Origin: Hyphomonadaceae bacterium
GTDB taxonomy: Bacteria; Pseudomonadota; Alphaproteobacteria; Caulobacterales; Hyphomonadaceae
Length of the DNA stretch: 51,760 bases
Assembly: GCA_024742355.1 (NCBI GenBank)
Contig: JANSYM010000014.1
Location: forward strand, 1-51,760
Reading direction: 5' to 3'
Shown here piece by piece: positions 38,690 to 51,424 of this stretch (the first letter of the stretch is position 1; every line of letters starts with the position of its first letter). The notes beneath the pieces are model-generated. The model saw only the letters and a list, made by a program, of their open reading frames with translations. It was not told the DNA's origin and searched no databases. Position numbers and translations under genes: made by a program.

Positions 38690-41600
38690 ATGGCACTCTC
38701 TTTCACGGAAAAGAAACGCATCCGCAAATCCTTCGGCAAAATTCCCGAAGCCATCGATATGCCAAACCTCATCGAGGTTCAGCGCTCCTCATATGAACAC
38801 TTCCTTCAGATGCACACGCCACAGGCCGAGCGGACCGATGATGGTCTCGGCGGTGTGTTCAAGTCTGTGTTCCCGATCATTGATTTCAATGAGCGGGCTT
38901 CACTGGAGTATGTGTCTTATGAGTTCGAGCCGCCGAAGTTCGACACAGAAGAATGCATGCAACGTGACCTGACTTATGCGGCGCCTTTGAAAGTGCGCCT
39001 GCAGCTGGTCGTGTTCGACATTGACGAAGACACTGGCGCCAAGTCAGTCAAGGAAGTCAAAGAGCAAGAGGTCTATCTCGGCGATATCCCGCTGATGACC
39101 AATAAAGGTACGTTCATCGTGAACGGCACCGAGCGCGTAATCGTAAGCCAGATGCACCGGTCGCCAGGTGTGTTCTTCGATCACGACAAGGGCAAGACGC
39201 ATTCGTCTGGCAAATTGCTCTTCGCCGCCCGGATCATTCCTTACCGTGGCTCATGGCTCGATTTCGAGTTTGACGCCAAGGACGTCCTGAACGTCCGCAT
39301 CGACCGTAAGCGCAAGCTGCCAGCGACCACGCTGATGATGGCGCTCGGCTATGATGCCGACCAGATCCTCGACATGTTCTACACCCACTCGATCTATCGT
39401 CTGGATAAGAAGGGGTGGATCACAGCGTTCAAACCTGAGAGCTGGAAAGGCGTGAAGCCGACCTTTGACCTGGTTGATGCCAAGTCTGGCAAAGTTATCG
39501 CACCTGCCGATCGCAAGATCACGGCGCTGGCGGCCAAGCGCATTGTTGAGGGTGGCACCGAAGAGCTGCTGCTGCCAACCACCGCGCTGGAAGGCAAGTT
39601 CCTGGCGCGTGACATCGTCAACCGCAAGACCGGTGAAATCTACGGCGAGTCTGGTGACTTGCTGGAAGAAGAGCTGCTGGCCGAGCTGCGTGAGCAGAAC
39701 GTCAAGGCGATCGAAATTCTCGACGTCGACAATGGTGGCCGTGGCCCATGGCTGCGCAACACGCTGAAAGCGGACAAGAATGACACCCGCTTTGAGGCGC
39801 TGTCTGACATTTACCGTGTCATGCGCCCAGGTGAGCCGCCAACCCAGGAAGCCGCGGACGCGCTGTTCAACCAGCTGTTCTTTGATGGCGAGCGTTATGA
39901 TCTCTCGGCTGTTGGCCGGGTGAAAATGAATACGCGCCTGAAAGTGGCCGTGCCGGGGTATGAGCCGGCGGAAGATACTGAGCGCACGCTGCGCAATGAC
40001 GACATCATTGGTGTCGCCAAGGTCATCCTCGACCTGAAGGATGGCAAAGGCGAAGTCGACGATATCGATAACCTTGGTAACCGCCGGGTCCGCTCGGTTG
40101 GTGAGCTGATGGAAAACAATTACCGCATCGGTCTCGTTCGCATGGAGCGGGCGATCAAGGAGCGTATGAGCTCTGTTGATATCGATACGGTTATGCCGAA
40201 CGATCTGATCAATGCGAAACCGGTCGTTGCCTCTGTGCGCGAATTCTTCGGGTCCTCGCAGCTGTCTCAGTTTATGGACCAGACCAACCCGCTATCAGAA
40301 ATTACGCACAAGCGTCGTCTCTCTGCGCTTGGCCCAGGTGGTCTGACGCGCGAACGTGCAGGTTTCGAAGTCCGAGACGTGCACCCGACCCATTATGGTC
40401 GGATCTGCCCGATTGAGACACCGGAAGGCCCGAACATTGGTCTGATCAACTCGCTCGCCACGCATGCGCGCGTGAACAAGTATGGCTTCATTGAAAGCCC
40501 GTACCGCAAGGTCGAGAAGGGCAAGCTTACCGATGAGGTTGTCTACCTCTCGGCAATGGAAGAGCAGCTCTACAAGATCGCTCAGGCCAACACCCAGGTC
40601 GATGGCAAGGGTGAGCTGATCAACGAATTTGCCAATGCCCGTGTCAACGGCGAGGCGATGCTCGTGCTGAAAGAAGACGTTCAATATATGGACGTGTCGC
40701 CGAAGCAGGTTGTTTCGGTTGCGGCGGCGCTCATTCCATTCCTCGAGAATGACGATGCGAACCGCGCGTTGATGGGTTCGAACATGCAACGTCAGGCCGT
40801 GCCGCTGGTGCAAACCGATGCGCCACTGGTCGGTACCGGTATGGAAGCGGTCGTGGCTCGCGACAGCCGCGCGGCAGTTGTTGCCTCGCGTGGCGGTGTC
40901 ATCGAGCAGGTTGACGGCGTCCGGATCGTTGTCCGGGCCACCGAAGACCTCGAAGGCAAGTCCGGCGTTGATATCTATCGCCTGTCCAAGTTCCGCCGTT
41001 CGAACCAGAACAGCTGCATCAACCAGCGCCCGATTGTTAAAGTGGGCGATGTGGTCAAGAAGGGCGACATCATTGCTGATGGCCCGTCGACGGACCTTGG
41101 TGAGCTGGCGCTCGGCCGTAACGTGCTCGTCGCGTTCATGCCGTGGAACGGCTATAACTTCGAAGACTCGATCCTGATCTCTGAGCGCATTGTGCGTGAC
41201 GACGTCTACACCTCGATCCACCTGGAAGAGTTCGAGATCGCTTCGCGCGATACCAAACTTGGACCGGAAGAGATCACCCGTGACATTCCAAATGTCGGCG
41301 AAGAGGCTCTGCGGAACCTCGACGAAGCCGGTATTGTAGCAGTTGGTGCTGAGGTCAAAGCTGGCGACATCCTCGTCGGCAAGGTGACGCCAAAAGGCGA
41401 AAGCCCGATGACGCCGGAAGAAAAACTCCTCCGCGCGATCTTTGGTGAGAAAGCCTCTGATGTTCGTGACACGTCAATGCGTGTGCCTCCGGGCGATGCT
41501 GGAACGGTTGTCGAGGTCCGGGTGTTCAACCGCCACGGCATCGACAAGGACCAGCGCGCGCTGCAAATCGAGCGCGAGCAGATCGAACAGTTGCAAGAAG

Positions 41601-42808
41601 ACAAGGAAGACGAGCAGTCTATCCTCGAGCGCAACACCTATGATCGCCTGCGCAAGACGCTGACCAACAAGGAAGCTGCAGCAGGGCCGAAAGGCTTCAA
41701 GACCGGCAAGATCACAGCCGGGTCTCTCGAAGAACTGAGCGATCGCGACCTGTGGGAAATCGCGCTGAAGTCTGAAAAGGCTCAAGCCGAGATTGACCGT
41801 CTGCGCGAGCAGTTCGACGAAGCCATTCGCGAGCTTGAAGCCCGCTTCAATGACAAGGTCGACAAGGTCCAGCAGGGCGACGATCTGCCTCCGGGCGTGA
41901 TGAAAGTCGTCAAAGTCTTCCTGGCCGTGAAGCGCAAGCTTCAGCCTGGGGATAAGATGGCGGGTCGCCACGGCAACAAAGGGGTGATCTCGAAGATCAA
42001 CCCGATGGAAGACATGCCATTCCTCGAGGATGGTACGCCGGTCGATATCGTGCTCAACCCACTCGGCGTTCCATCGCGGATGAATGTTGGACAGATTCTC
42101 GAAACCCACCTCGGTTGGGCCGCTGCCGGTCTCGGCAAGCTGGTGACGGAATCGCTGGAAGAATGGCATGCCAACAATGACGGCAAGGCCCTGCGCAAGA
42201 CGCTTCAAACCGTCTATGGCAAGGACGAGCCGCTGCCAGACACCGATGAAGAGCTGGCAGAGCTGGCGGGCAACCTGAAGAAGGGTGTGCCATTCGCAAC
42301 ACCGGTCTTCGATGGCGCGCGCGAGCCGGACATTGTCGAGATGCTGGAACGCGCCGGCCTTGATGGGTCGGGTCAGTCGGTCGTCTATGATGGCCGCACC
42401 GGCGAACAGTTCACGCGTCCGGTTACGGTCGGGTACAAGTACCTTCTCAAACTGCACCACCTGGTCGACGAGAAGATCCACGCCCGGTCGACTGGTCCAT
42501 ACTCACTGGTCACGCAGCAGCCTCTGGGCGGCAAAGCCCAGTTCGGTGGTCAGCGCTTCGGTGAGATGGAAGTCTGGGCTCTGGAAGCCTATGGCGCCGC
42601 GTACACGCTGCAGGAAATGCTCACCGTTAAGTCGGATGACACAGCCGGCCGCGCGAAAGTGTACGAAGCCATCGTTCGCGGTGATGACACGTTCGAAGCC
42701 GGTATTCCGGAAAGCTTCAACGTGTTGATCAAAGAGATGCGGTCACTCGGCCTGAATGTCGAGTTGATCGGAGACAATGACGGAGACTCAAACGTGGCGG
42801 CTGAATAG
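38690..42808 (+). CDS. rpoB: RNA polymerase beta subunit
   Basis: A 1372-residue core polymerase subunit, full length for alphaproteobacteria. The rifampicin-binding loop reads [20 protein letters not shown] and keeps the sensitive-type residues D, H and [21 protein letters not shown], the [14 protein letters not shown] region and [20 protein letters not shown] are family signatures, and [20 protein letters not shown] closes the clamp. The ATG follows GGAAGA. rpoC begins 96 bases after its stop. Confidence 0.99.
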   Translation: MALSFTEKKRIRKSFGKIPEAIDMPNLIEVQRSSYEHFLQMHTPQAERTDDGLGGVFKSVFPIIDFNERASLEYVSYEFEPPKFDTEECMQRDLTYAAPLKVRLQLVVFDIDEDTGAKSVKEVKEQEVYLGDIPLMTNKGTFIVNGTERVIVSQMHRSPGVFFDHDKGKTHSSGKLLFAARIIPYRGSWLDFEFDAKDVLNVRIDRKRKLPATTLMMALGYDADQILDMFYTHSIYRLDKKGWITAFKPESWKGVKPTFDLVDAKSGKVIAPADRKITALAAKRIVEGGTEELLLPTTALEGKFLARDIVNRKTGEIYGESGDLLEEELLAELREQNVKAIEILDVDNGGRGPWLRNTLKADKNDTRFEALSDIYRVMRPGEPPTQEAADALFNQLFFDGERYDLSAVGRVKMNTRLKVAVPGYEPAEDTERTLRNDDIIGVAKVILDLKDGKGEVDDIDNLGNRRVRSVGELMENNYRIGLVRMERAIKERMSSVDIDTVMPNDLINAKPVVASVREFFGSSQLSQFMDQTNPLSEITHKRRLSALGPGGLTRERAGFEVRDVHPTHYGRICPIETPEGPNIGLINSLATHARVNKYGFIESPYRKVEKGKLTDEVVYLSAMEEQLYKIAQANTQVDGKGELINEFANARVNGEAMLVLKEDVQYMDVSPKQVVSVAAALIPFLENDDANRALMGSNMQRQAVPLVQTDAPLVGTGMEAVVARDSRAAVVASRGGVIEQVDGVRIVVRATEDLEGKSGVDIYRLSKFRRSNQNSCINQRPIVKVGDVVKKGDIIADGPSTDLGELALGRNVLVAFMPWNGYNFEDSILISERIVRDDVYTSIHLEEFEIASRDTKLGPEEITRDIPNVGEEALRNLDEAGIVAVGAEVKAGDILVGKVTPKGESPMTPEEKLLRAIFGEKASDVRDTSMRVPPGDAGTVVEVRVFNRHGIDKDQRALQIEREQIEQLQEDKEDEQSILERNTYDRLRKTLTNKEAAAGPKGFKTGKITAGSLEELSDRDLWEIALKSEKAQAEIDRLREQFDEAIRELEARFNDKVDKVQQGDDLPPGVMKVVKVFLAVKRKLQPGDKMAGRHGNKGVISKINPMEDMPFLEDGTPVDIVLNPLGVPSRMNVGQILETHLGWAAAGLGKLVTESLEEWHANNDGKALRKTLQTVYGKDEPLPDTDEELAELAGNLKKGVPFATPVFDGAREPDIVEMLERAGLDGSGQSVVYDGRTGEQFTRPVTVGYKYLLKLHHLVDEKIHARSTGPYSLVTQQPLGGKAQFGGQRFGEMEVWALEAYGAAYTLQEMLTVKSDDTAGRAKVYEAIVRGDDTFEAGIPESFNVLIKEMRSLGLNVELIGDNDGDSNVAAE

Positions 42809-42903
42809 CCGTCACACCTTGAAAGAGGACAGTAGAGTTAACAGGTTCACGGGTCGGTTTTCGGCGGGGAAATCGACCAAACCCTCCCAAGGAGTGGAAA
42901 CAT

Positions 42904-45900
42904 ATGCGCCAAGATGTAGCCAGCATTTATCGTCAAAAAGAAGAAGTTCCGACTTTCGACGCAATCCGGATCACGATTGCCAGCCCGGAGAAGATCCGCG
43001 GTTGGTCTTCCGGTGAGATCAAGAAGCCGGAGACCATCAATTACCGGACGTTCAAGCCAGAGCGTGACGGCCTGTTCTGTGCCCGGATCTTCGGGCCGAT
43101 CAAGGACTATGAGTGTCTTTGCGGCAAATATAAGCGGATCAAGTATCGCGGCATTATCTGTGAGAAATGCGGCGTCGAGGTTACGCTCGCAAAAGTGCGC
43201 CGGGAGCGTATGGGACACATTGAGCTGGCCTCGCCGGTAGCTCACATCTGGTTCCTGAAATCCCTGCCATCCCGCATCGCGACGCTGCTCGACATGACGT
43301 TGAAAGACGTTGAGCGCGTGCTGTACTTTGAGAGCTATGTCGTCACCGAACCTGGACTGACCCCGCTCGAGCCAAAGCAGATGCTGACTGAAGAAGAGTA
43401 TATGGATCTTCAGGACGAGCACGGCGAAGATGCCTTCACCGCGATGATTGGTGCCGAAGCGGTCAAGGAGATCCTCGAGGGGCTCGACCTCGACCTGCTC
43501 GCCGACACGCTGCGTGAAGACCTGGCCGAATCCACGTCTGAACTGAAGACGAAGAAATATTCCAAGCGTCTGAAAGTCGTTGAGGCCTTCCTCGCGTCAG
43601 GTGCCAAGCCAGAGTGGATGATCCTGAACGTCGTTCCGGTTATTCCGCCAGACCTGCGCCCGCTGGTGCCGCTGGACGGTGGCCGCTTTGCGACCTCTGA
43701 CCTGAACGATCTCTATCGCCGCGTGATCAACCGGAACAACCGTTTGAAGCGCCTGATGGAACTGCGCGCACCTGACATCATCATCCGCAACGAAAAGCGG
43801 ATGCTGCAAGAGTCCGTCGACGCCTTGTTCGACAATGGTCGCCGCGGCCGGACGATAACCGGGACCAATAAGCGCCCACTGAAGTCGCTGTCCGACATGC
43901 TGAAAGGTAAGCACGGTCGTTTCCGTCAGAACCTGCTCGGTAAGCGCGTCGACTATTCTGGTCGCTCGGTCATCGTGGTTGGCCCGAACATGAAGCTTCA
44001 CGAGTGTGGTCTTCCGAAGAAGATGGCGCTCGAGCTGTTCAAGCCATTCATCTATGCCCGCCTCGACGCCAAGGGCCTGGCCGGTACGGTCAAGGCGGCG
44101 AAGAAACTGGTTGAGAAAGAGAAGCCAGAAGTCTGGGATATCCTGGAAGAGGTCATCCGTGAGCACCCGGTTCTGCTGAACCGTGCGCCGACGCTGCACC
44201 GTCTTGGCATCCAGGCGTTCGAGCCGAAACTGATCGAAGGCAAGGCGATCCAGCTTCACCCGCTGGTTTGTGCCGCGTTCAACGCTGACTTTGACGGTGA
44301 CCAGATGGCCGTGCACGTGCCGCTGAGCCTCGAGGCCCAGCTGGAAGCGCGCGTCCTGATGATGTCGACCAACAACATCCTCTCGCCAGCCAATGGCAAG
44401 CCGATCATCGTGCCGTCTCAGGATATTGTTCTGGGTCTTTACTACCTCTCGCTCGACAAGCCGAACGAGCAGGGTGAAGGCATGGTCATCTCTGACATGG
44501 CGGAGCTGGAGCACGCGCTGAATTCCGGCATGCTGTCCATGCACGCCAAGATCAAGGCGATGTACCACACCAATGATGAGAACGGCGAGCCATTGTCGAA
44601 AGTTATCGACACGACACCTGGCCGTTTCATGATCGCTGACATTTTCCCACGTCACCACAGAATCGATCCTGAGAACCTTCTCAACGAAGTGATGGTGAAG
44701 AAGAATATCGGGAAACTGATCGACGAGGTCTATCGCCACTGCGGTCAGAAAGCGACCGTGATCTTTGCTGACCGCCTGATGGGACTTGGTTTCCGTGAAG
44801 CGGCGAAAGCCGGCATTTCGTTCGGCAAGGACGATATGAAAATCCCGGCCGCGAAAGTGAAACTGGTCGAGCAGACCAAAGAGCAAGTGTCTGAGTATGA
44901 GCGTCAATATGCTGACGGTCTGATCACCCGTGGTGAGAAGTACAACAAGGTTGTTGACGCCTGGTCGACCTGTACCGACAAAGTCGCGGACGCGATGATG
45001 GACGCTGCCGGTGAAGCCGACACGGACAAGAAAACCGGACGTCAGGAAGAAACCAACTCGGTCTTCATGATGGCGCATTCCGGTGCGCGTGGTTCGAAGA
45101 ACCAGATGAAACAGCTGGCGGGTATGCGCGGCCTGATGGCCCGTCCGGATGGCTCGATTATCGAGACGCCGATCATCTCGAACTTCAAAGAAGGTCTGAC
45201 CGTTCAGGAATACTTCAACTCCACCCACGGTGCCCGTAAGGGTCTGGCTGACACGGCGTTGAAAACCGCGAACTCAGGTTACCTGACGCGTCGTCTGGTC
45301 GACGTGGCACAAGACTGCATCGTTACCGAAGACGACTGCGGAACCGATCAGGGCATCGAGCTGTTCGCTGTCATGGAAGGCGCCGATGTCGTGGTCTCTC
45401 TGAGCGAACGTATTCTTGGCCGGACCACTGGCGAAGATGTCAAAGCACCGAAGTCGGATGAGCTGATCGCACCTGCGAACACCTATATCGACGAAGCGCT
45501 GGCCAAGAAAATCGAAGATGCGGGCGTTGATCGTATCAAGACCCGCTCGCCGCTGACCTGTGAAACCAAGGTCGGCGTCTGTGTCGCGTGTTATGGCCGT
45601 GACCTGGCCCGCGGGACCGTGGTCAACAAAGGCGAAGCCGTCGGGGTCATCGCGGCCCAGTCGATTGGTGAGCCTGGTACCCAGCTGACCATGCGGACGT
45701 TCCACATTGGTGGCGCCGCATCGGTGGCCGAGGAAAGCTCTGCCGAAGCGCAGGTCGAAGGCAAGATCAAGTTCGAGAACCCGACCTTCGTGAAACGCGA
45801 AGACGGTGCTCTGATCGTTACGGGGCGCCACATGGTCATCTCGATTGAAGATGCTGACGGTCGTACCCGTCAGACCTTCAAGCCAACCTACGGCACGGCT

Positions 45901-47103
45901 TTGTCTGTAAAGGACAAGAAGAAGGTCAAGCCAGGCGACAAGATCGCGGACTGGGATCCATTCGCCCAGCCAATGATCGCTGAAGTCGAAGGCACGATCC
46001 GTCTGGTCGACATTGTCGATGGCCTGACTGCCCGTGAAGAGACCGATGAAGCGACCGGTATTTCGTCCCGCGTGATCATTGATGGTCGTGGTTCGAAAGG
46101 CGCAGATCTGCGTCCGTCGATCATGGTCGTGAATGCCAAAGGCGAACCAATGGCCCTGCCGAACGGCAATGAAGCCCGCTACATGCTGTCACCTGGTGCG
46201 ATCCTCTCGGTCGAAGAAGGTGACACCGTCAAGGTCGGTGAATCCATGGCCCGTGTCGCGACCGGCGGCGCCAAGACCAAGGATATTACCGGTGGTCTGC
46301 CGCGCGTTGCGGAACTGTTCGAGGCCCGCCGTCCGAAGGATCACGCTGTGATCGCCGAGATGGATGGCCGCATTCAGTTCGTTCGCGAGTACAAGCAGAA
46401 GCGCAAGATCGCGATCGTGCCGGAAGAAGAGGGCAAGGACGCCATCGAATTCCTGGTGCCGAAAGCGCGCCGCCTGGACGTGCAGGATGGCGACTATGTC
46501 AAGCGCGGTGATTACATCATCGACGGCAACCCAGCACCGCAGGATATTCTGGCGACGCTCGGGATTGAGGCTCTGGCCAACTATCTCGTCGACGAAGTCC
46601 AGAAGGTTTATCGCCTGCAGGGCGTTCCGATCAACGACAAGCACATTGAGGTGATCGTTCGCCAGATGCTGCAAAAGTTCGAGATCACCGACGCTGGAAC
46701 CACGACGCTGATCAAGGGTGAGCACGTTGACGGACTCGAGCTTGAGGAAGCCAATGCGGCTGTGCGCAAGTCGAAGAAAGCCGACCAGCGCGAAGCGGTT
46801 GGTGTTCCGGTTCTGCTGGGTATCACCAAAGCCTCGCTGCAGACCCGCAGCTTCATCTCAGCCGCCTCGTTCCAGGAAACGACCCGCGTGCTGACCGAAG
46901 CGGCTCTGCAGGGCAAGGTCGATACGCTGGAAGGCCTGAAAGAGAACGTCATTGTTGGACGTCTCATCCCGGCCGGTACCGGTGGCGGCATGCGTGAAAT
47001 GCGCAAGGTCGCTGCTCAGCGTGACCAGCAGCTGCGCAACAAACGCGAAGCCGCGGCGAAAGAAGCTGCAGCCTCGCTGCCAGCACCGGAAGCGGCTGAG
47101 TAA
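42904..47103 (+). CDS. rpoC: RNA polymerase beta-prime subunit
   Basis: A 1399-residue catalytic subunit. The N-terminal zinc site is formed by [20 protein letters not shown], and the active-site magnesium motif is [16 protein letters not shown]. The second cysteine cluster lies at [19 protein letters not shown]. The trigger-loop region includes [20 protein letters not shown]. Full length, with AAGGAG as ribosome site. A terminator follows the stop. Confidence 0.99.
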   Translation: MRQDVASIYRQKEEVPTFDAIRITIASPEKIRGWSSGEIKKPETINYRTFKPERDGLFCARIFGPIKDYECLCGKYKRIKYRGIICEKCGVEVTLAKVRRERMGHIELASPVAHIWFLKSLPSRIATLLDMTLKDVERVLYFESYVVTEPGLTPLEPKQMLTEEEYMDLQDEHGEDAFTAMIGAEAVKEILEGLDLDLLADTLREDLAESTSELKTKKYSKRLKVVEAFLASGAKPEWMILNVVPVIPPDLRPLVPLDGGRFATSDLNDLYRRVINRNNRLKRLMELRAPDIIIRNEKRMLQESVDALFDNGRRGRTITGTNKRPLKSLSDMLKGKHGRFRQNLLGKRVDYSGRSVIVVGPNMKLHECGLPKKMALELFKPFIYARLDAKGLAGTVKAAKKLVEKEKPEVWDILEEVIREHPVLLNRAPTLHRLGIQAFEPKLIEGKAIQLHPLVCAAFNADFDGDQMAVHVPLSLEAQLEARVLMMSTNNILSPANGKPIIVPSQDIVLGLYYLSLDKPNEQGEGMVISDMAELEHALNSGMLSMHAKIKAMYHTNDENGEPLSKVIDTTPGRFMIADIFPRHHRIDPENLLNEVMVKKNIGKLIDEVYRHCGQKATVIFADRLMGLGFREAAKAGISFGKDDMKIPAAKVKLVEQTKEQVSEYERQYADGLITRGEKYNKVVDAWSTCTDKVADAMMDAAGEADTDKKTGRQEETNSVFMMAHSGARGSKNQMKQLAGMRGLMARPDGSIIETPIISNFKEGLTVQEYFNSTHGARKGLADTALKTANSGYLTRRLVDVAQDCIVTEDDCGTDQGIELFAVMEGADVVVSLSERILGRTTGEDVKAPKSDELIAPANTYIDEALAKKIEDAGVDRIKTRSPLTCETKVGVCVACYGRDLARGTVVNKGEAVGVIAAQSIGEPGTQLTMRTFHIGGAASVAEESSAEAQVEGKIKFENPTFVKREDGALIVTGRHMVISIEDADGRTRQTFKPTYGTALSVKDKKKVKPGDKIADWDPFAQPMIAEVEGTIRLVDIVDGLTAREETDEATGISSRVIIDGRGSKGADLRPSIMVVNAKGEPMALPNGNEARYMLSPGAILSVEEGDTVKVGESMARVATGGAKTKDITGGLPRVAELFEARRPKDHAVIAEMDGRIQFVREYKQKRKIAIVPEEEGKDAIEFLVPKARRLDVQDGDYVKRGDYIIDGNPAPQDILATLGIEALANYLVDEVQKVYRLQGVPINDKHIEVIVRQMLQKFEITDAGTTTLIKGEHVDGLELEEANAAVRKSKKADQREAVGVPVLLGITKASLQTRSFISAASFQETTRVLTEAALQGKVDTLEGLKENVIVGRLIPAGTGGGMREMRKVAAQRDQQLRNKREAAAKEAAASLPAPEAAE

Positions 47104-47127
47104 GCCGACTCATTATCTCAAAATCTC

Positions 47128-47164
47128 AAAGCGCCGTACTCTCTCTTGAGTGCGGCGCTTTTTT
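47128..47164 (+). terminator. Rho-independent terminator after rpoC
   Basis: AAAGCGCCGTACTC pairs with GAGTGCGGCGCTTT (one G-T pair) around TCTCTT and ends in a run of T. It ends the polymerase operon before the dioxygenase-like gene. Confidence 0.9.
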
Positions 47165-47202
47165 CTTGCAGAGCTTCAGCCGATGCCTTGTTTGGAGACG
47201 GT

Positions 47203-48090
47203 ATGACCGCGCGCACGTCTGAGCTGCCCAATATTCCGCTGATCGAGAGTGGCGCGGAGGCTTGCGCGGCGCTGTCTGAAACCTATCCGGAGCTTGCCGA
47301 AACGATCGCGTCTTTGCACGAACGCGGCTTTGCGATCGTGGACCCGGATTTTGCTGTCGAGGATCTAGATGCCGTCGATGCCTACTGCCGGAAAGCGCTC
47401 GCGGGGATTGGGCGGATACAGGACGGATGGATTCAGGAGGCGTCTATCGGACGTCTCGCTGTTCATCGACCAGTTCTGGACCTGCTGACCAAATTATATG
47501 GGCGCCGAGCGTTTCCGTTTCAGACCCTGAACTTCGAATTCGGTACGCAACAGGAACCGCATAGCGATACGTTTCATTTCGATTCTACTCCGGGGCGCTT
47601 CATGTGCGGTGTCTGGGTCGCCTTGGAGGATATCTCGCCAGATGCGGGACCGCTGGTCTATTATCCCGGCAGCCACAAATTGCCGATTCTTCGCCGCATG
47701 GAGATTGGCGGCAACAAATCCTACCCGGACTATGAAAAGCACATTGCGGGACTCATCGACGAGCATGGGCTGGAGCCTGAATATGGCTTGTTGAAGCGCG
47801 GACAGGCGCTGATCTGGTCGGCGAATCTGATTCATGGTGGCTCACGTCGAACTAATCAGGCGCTGACACGTCTCAGCCAGGTCACACACTACTATTTTGA
47901 GGATTGTGCCTTCCATACACCGCTGGATTACGATCTCGAAAGTGGCAGACCTTTCATCCGACAACCCTTTGACCTATCCCGGCGCAAACACGTGCTGAGC
48001 CAGCGCAAGCACGTGGACGCGCAGCTCAGCTGGCGTGAAATCCTGGCCCAGAGATGGCATTTATGGCGACAAAGTCCGCCACGTTTCTGA
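47203..48090 (+). CDS. phytanoyl-CoA dioxygenase (PhyH) family protein
   Basis: A 295-residue candidate Fe(II)/2-oxoglutarate-dependent oxygenase. The metal facial triad is probably H and D in EPHSDTFHFDSTPGRF and the distal H in LIHGGSRRTNQAL, whose arginines would bind 2-oxoglutarate. DAGPLVYYPGSHKLPI is a PhyH signature. A GGAG ribosome site sets the start at 47203. The C-terminal tail is basic. The substrate is unknown. It stands alone between the rpoC terminator and the rpsL promoter. Confidence 0.85.
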   Translation: MTARTSELPNIPLIESGAEACAALSETYPELAETIASLHERGFAIVDPDFAVEDLDAVDAYCRKALAGIGRIQDGWIQEASIGRLAVHRPVLDLLTKLYGRRAFPFQTLNFEFGTQQEPHSDTFHFDSTPGRFMCGVWVALEDISPDAGPLVYYPGSHKLPILRRMEIGGNKSYPDYEKHIAGLIDEHGLEPEYGLLKRGQALIWSANLIHGGSRRTNQALTRLSQVTHYYFEDCAFHTPLDYDLESGRPFIRQPFDLSRRKHVLSQRKHVDAQLSWREILAQRWHLWRQSPPRF

Positions 48091-48142
48091 TCGAGTTCGA
48101 AAGCGACCCCGTGGGATTTCACATCCTCTCTGCCGCCAAGGC

Positions 48143-48170
48143 TTGACGTCTGCAATTTCGAGGCTTAAAC
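48143..48170 (+). promoter_or_regulatory. probable promoter of the rpsL-rpsG-fusA-tuf operon
   Basis: TTGACG (48143-48148), a 16-base spacer and TTAAAC (48165-48170) give a good vegetative-type promoter 53 bases after the dioxygenase stop. Transcription would start near 48178, just before the paired hairpins of the leader. Confidence 0.6.
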
Positions 48171-48186
48171 GCGCGACATGCTGGCT

Positions 48187-48232
48187 GGGCAGGTCCATTT
48201 TGGGTCTGCCCGGTAATCCTTTTGGGGATTAC
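48187..48232 (+). promoter_or_regulatory. two tandem hairpins in the rpsL leader
   Basis: GGGCAGGTCC (48187-48196) pairs with GGGTCTGCCC (48202-48211) around ATTTT, using two wobble pairs. Directly after it, GTAATCC (48213-48219) pairs with GGATTAC (48226-48232) around TTTTGG. The stems are separated by one base and begin about ten bases after the predicted start site. They could protect the transcript end, pause polymerase or bind a ribosomal protein. No T-run follows, so they are not plain terminators. Confidence 0.55.
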
Positions 48233-48350
48233 TGGTTTGGCAAACACAGAAATGTAAGCGGATGCAGGTCCGGGAGCTCACGGCCCGTCTTGCGTCTCAT
48301 CCGAAACTGGTCCGACAGGGGCCACGAAACTAGAGAGTATCAAGGCCCCT

Positions 48351-48722
48351 ATGCCGACGATTCAACAGCTGATCCGGAAGCCGCGCAAACCTAAGCCGCA
48401 GCGTTCCAAAACCCCCGCCCTGAAGGGCAACCCACAACGTCGCGGTGTTTGTACCCGCGTGTACACGACCACACCGAAGAAGCCGAACTCGGCGCTTCGT
48501 AAAGTGGCTAAGGTCCGCCTGACGACTGGGTTTGAATCGCTTTGCTACATTCCAGGCGAAGGTCACAACCTGCAGGAGCACTCGGTTGTGCTGATCCGCG
48601 GTGGTCGTGTGAAAGACCTTCCGGGTGTGCGCTACCACATTCTCCGAGGCGTTCTGGATACCCAGGGCGTGAAAGACCGTAAGCAACGTCGTTCGCATTA
48701 CGGCGTCAAGAAACCGAAATAA
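48351..48722 (+). CDS. rpsL: 30S ribosomal protein S12
   Basis: A 123-residue decoding-centre protein. [18 protein letters not shown] includes the lysine whose mutation gives streptomycin resistance, here wild type, and [19 protein letters not shown] carries the conserved aspartyl-modification region's neighbours. The C-terminus ends [11 protein letters not shown]. Its ribosome site (AAGG) is weak. rpsG follows after 14 bases. Confidence 0.98.
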   Translation: MPTIQQLIRKPRKPKPQRSKTPALKGNPQRRGVCTRVYTTTPKKPNSALRKVAKVRLTTGFESLCYIPGEGHNLQEHSVVLIRGGRVKDLPGVRYHILRGVLDTQGVKDRKQRRSHYGVKKPK

Positions 48723-48736
48723 GGGAGGGCTAAACC

Positions 48737-49207
48737 ATGTCTCGTCGTCACCGTGCAGAGAAACGTCAGGTCCTGCCTGATCCAAAATTCAAGGACGTTG
48801 TCCTTTCAAAATTCATGAACCAGATCATGCAGGACGGCAAAAAGTCGACTGCAGAGCGCATCGTCTATGGCGCGCTGGATCTGGTTGAATCCCGCGCCAA
48901 GAAAGACCCTGTCGAGGTCTTCCATGAAGCGCTGGAAGCGATTTCACCAGCGGTCGAGGTTCGCTCTCGCCGTGTGGGTGGTGCAACTTACCAGGTGCCG
49001 GTTGAGGTTCGTCCAGACCGTCGTCAGGCGCTGGCCATTCGCTGGCTCGCTGCGGCTGCTGGCAGCCGTAATGAGAACACGATGCGCGAGCGTCTCGCGG
49101 GTGAGCTGATGGATGCATCACAAGGCCGCGGCAATGCCGTGAAAAAGCGCGAAGATACGCACAAGATGGCGGAAGCCAACCGCGCGTTCTCGCACTATCG
49201 CTGGTAG
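48737..49207 (+). CDS. rpsG: 30S ribosomal protein S7
   Basis: A 156-residue protein that organises the 3' domain of 16S rRNA and often autoregulates the str operon. It shows [20 protein letters not shown], the helix region [40 protein letters not shown] and the terminal AFSHYRW. AGGGAGGG is a strong ribosome site. fusA begins 56 bases downstream. Confidence 0.98.
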   Translation: MSRRHRAEKRQVLPDPKFKDVVLSKFMNQIMQDGKKSTAERIVYGALDLVESRAKKDPVEVFHEALEAISPAVEVRSRRVGGATYQVPVEVRPDRRQALAIRWLAAAAGSRNENTMRERLAGELMDASQGRGNAVKKREDTHKMAEANRAFSHYRW

Positions 49208-49263
49208 ATTTCATTTAAAGAGCTTCCGTTTCCTCCCGGAACACAACTACGAAGGTAAAGCCC

Positions 49264-51384
49264 ATGGCCCGCGAATATCCGCTGGAGCGCTATCGTAACT
49301 TTGGTATTATGGCGCACATCGACGCTGGTAAAACCACCACGTCTGAACGTATTTTGTATTATACAGGCAAGTCGCACAAAATCGGCGAAGTGCATGACGG
49401 CGCGGCGACCATGGATCACATGGAGCAGGAACAGGAACGTGGTATTACCATCACGTCCGCTGCGACGACGACGTTCTGGGAGCGCACCGATGATGGTCAG
49501 ACCGCGCAGTCTGAAAAGCACCGCCTGAACATTATTGATACGCCAGGACACGTCGACTTCACGATTGAAGTTGAGCGTTCTCTTGCCGTGCTTGATGGCG
49601 CGGTTTGCGTTCTCGACGCAAATGCGGGTGTTGAGCCGCAGACGGAAACCGTTTGGCGTCAGGCGGATCGCTATCACGTGCCGCGCATCGTGTTCGTCAA
49701 CAAGATGGACAAGATCGGCGCCGACTTCTTCAATTGCGTAGAGATGATTGAAGATCGCACCGGCACCAAGGCCATGCCAATTCAGTGCCCAATCGGTGCT
49801 GAGTCTGCATTGGAAGGTCATGTCGATCTGATCACCATGCAGGAATGGGTCTGGGCTGGCGAAGATCTCGGCGCGAGCTGGGAACTGCGTGAGATCCGCG
49901 ACGAGCTGAAAGAAAAATGCGCAGAGATGCGCGCAACCATGGTCGAGCTTGCCGTTGAGCAAGATGAAGAGGCCATGATGGCTTATCTCGACGGTGAAGA
50001 GCCTTCGATCGAAAAGCTGCGTCAGCTGATCCGTAAGGGTACCCTGGAAATGGCGTTTGTGCCGGTTCTTGGTGGCTCTGCCTTTAAGAACAAGGGTGTT
50101 CAGCCAATGCTGAACGCGGTTCTGGATTATCTGCCGAGCCCGCTCGATGTGCCTGACTATATGGGCTTTAAGCCTGGCGACGAAACTGAGACTCGCGACA
50201 TTGCGCGCTCTGCTTCTGATGATCAGCCATTTGCGGGCCTCGCCTTCAAGATCTGGAACGACAAGTATTTCGGATCTTTGACCTTTGTGCGGATCTATTC
50301 CGGCGTTCTGACCAAGGGCGGGTCCGTGTTGAACGCGACCAAGGGCAAATCAGAGCGCGTTGGTCGAATGATGATCATGCACTCGAACGATCATGACGAT
50401 ATCGAAGAGGCATATGCCGGCGATATTATCGCCATCGCGGGTCTGAAAGGTACGACGACCGGGGATACCCTGTCGGACAAGGGCAACCCTGTCGTTCTGG
50501 AAACGATGAACTTCCCGGATCCAGTGATCGAGATTGCGGTTGAGCCCAAGACCAAGGCGGACCAGGAAAAAATGTCTGCTGGTCTGGCGCGTCTTGCTGC
50601 CGAAGATCCATCCTTCCAGGTTGAGACGGACATTGAGTCTGGTCAGACCATCATGAAGGGCATGGGCGAGCTTCACCTCGACATTTTGGTCGATCGTCTG
50701 AAGCGCGAGTTTAAAGTTGAAGCCAATATCGGTCAGCCAAAAGTGGCTTATCGTGAGGCGCTCGGCAAAGGTGCAGACATCGATTACACCCACAAGAAGC
50801 AGTCTGGTGGGTCGGGTCAGTTTGCGCGCATCAAAGTCGAATTTGAGCCGCTTGAGCCAGGTTCAGGTTTTGTCTTCGAGAGCAAGATTGTCGGCGGTAA
50901 CGTTCCGAAGGAATTCATTCCGGGTGTCGAAAAAGGCCTCAACATGGCCAAGGAAAACGGTCTGTTGGCCGGATACCCAATGACCGACTTCAAAGCAACG
51001 CTTTATGATGGTGCCTATCACGACGTCGATTCAAGCGTCCTGGCGTTTGAAATTGCAGCGCGTGCGGCCTTCCGGGAGCTGAAAAGCCAGGGCGACCCAC
51101 GTCTGATGGAACCGATCATGAAGGTCGAAGTCGTCACCCCTGAAGACTATATGGGCGATATCATTGGCGATCTGAACTCACGTCGGGGACAGATCCAGGG
51201 CAGCGAACCTCGCGGCAACGCGACGGCGATCAACGCTTATGTGCCTTTGGTGAATATGTTTGGTTATGTGTCCAACCTTCGCGGCATGTCGCAAGGCCGG
51301 GCGAACTTCACCATGCAATTTGAACATTATGCGGAAGTGCCAAAAGCTGAGGCGCAGAAGCTGGTATCTGAGCTGGCTAGCTAA
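49264..51384 (+). CDS. fusA: elongation factor G
   Basis: A 706-residue translocase GTPase. The G domain opens with [20 protein letters not shown], then the switch region [26 protein letters not shown] and the [10 protein letters not shown] specificity motif. Domains II-V follow, with [20 protein letters not shown] marking domain III and [18 protein letters not shown] domain V. Full length. GAAGGT is its ribosome site. tuf follows after 40 bases. Confidence 0.98.
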   Translation: MAREYPLERYRNFGIMAHIDAGKTTTSERILYYTGKSHKIGEVHDGAATMDHMEQEQERGITITSAATTTFWERTDDGQTAQSEKHRLNIIDTPGHVDFTIEVERSLAVLDGAVCVLDANAGVEPQTETVWRQADRYHVPRIVFVNKMDKIGADFFNCVEMIEDRTGTKAMPIQCPIGAESALEGHVDLITMQEWVWAGEDLGASWELREIRDELKEKCAEMRATMVELAVEQDEEAMMAYLDGEEPSIEKLRQLIRKGTLEMAFVPVLGGSAFKNKGVQPMLNAVLDYLPSPLDVPDYMGFKPGDETETRDIARSASDDQPFAGLAFKIWNDKYFGSLTFVRIYSGVLTKGGSVLNATKGKSERVGRMMIMHSNDHDDIEEAYAGDIIAIAGLKGTTTGDTLSDKGNPVVLETMNFPDPVIEIAVEPKTKADQEKMSAGLARLAAEDPSFQVETDIESGQTIMKGMGELHLDILVDRLKREFKVEANIGQPKVAYREALGKGADIDYTHKKQSGGSGQFARIKVEFEPLEPGSGFVFESKIVGGNVPKEFIPGVEKGLNMAKENGLLAGYPMTDFKATLYDGAYHDVDSSVLAFEIAARAAFRELKSQGDPRLMEPIMKVEVVTPEDYMGDIIGDLNSRRGQIQGSEPRGNATAINAYVPLVNMFGYVSNLRGMSQGRANFTMQFEHYAEVPKAEAQKLVSELAS

Positions 51385-51424
51385 GCCGAAACAAGAATAG
51401 AAGATTTGGTATTAGGAGTATCCC

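Noticed and set aside
43597..45228. Long open frame of 543 codons antisense to rpoC
   Set aside because: A product of strong codon bias in rpoC; the translation has no domain and no start signals.
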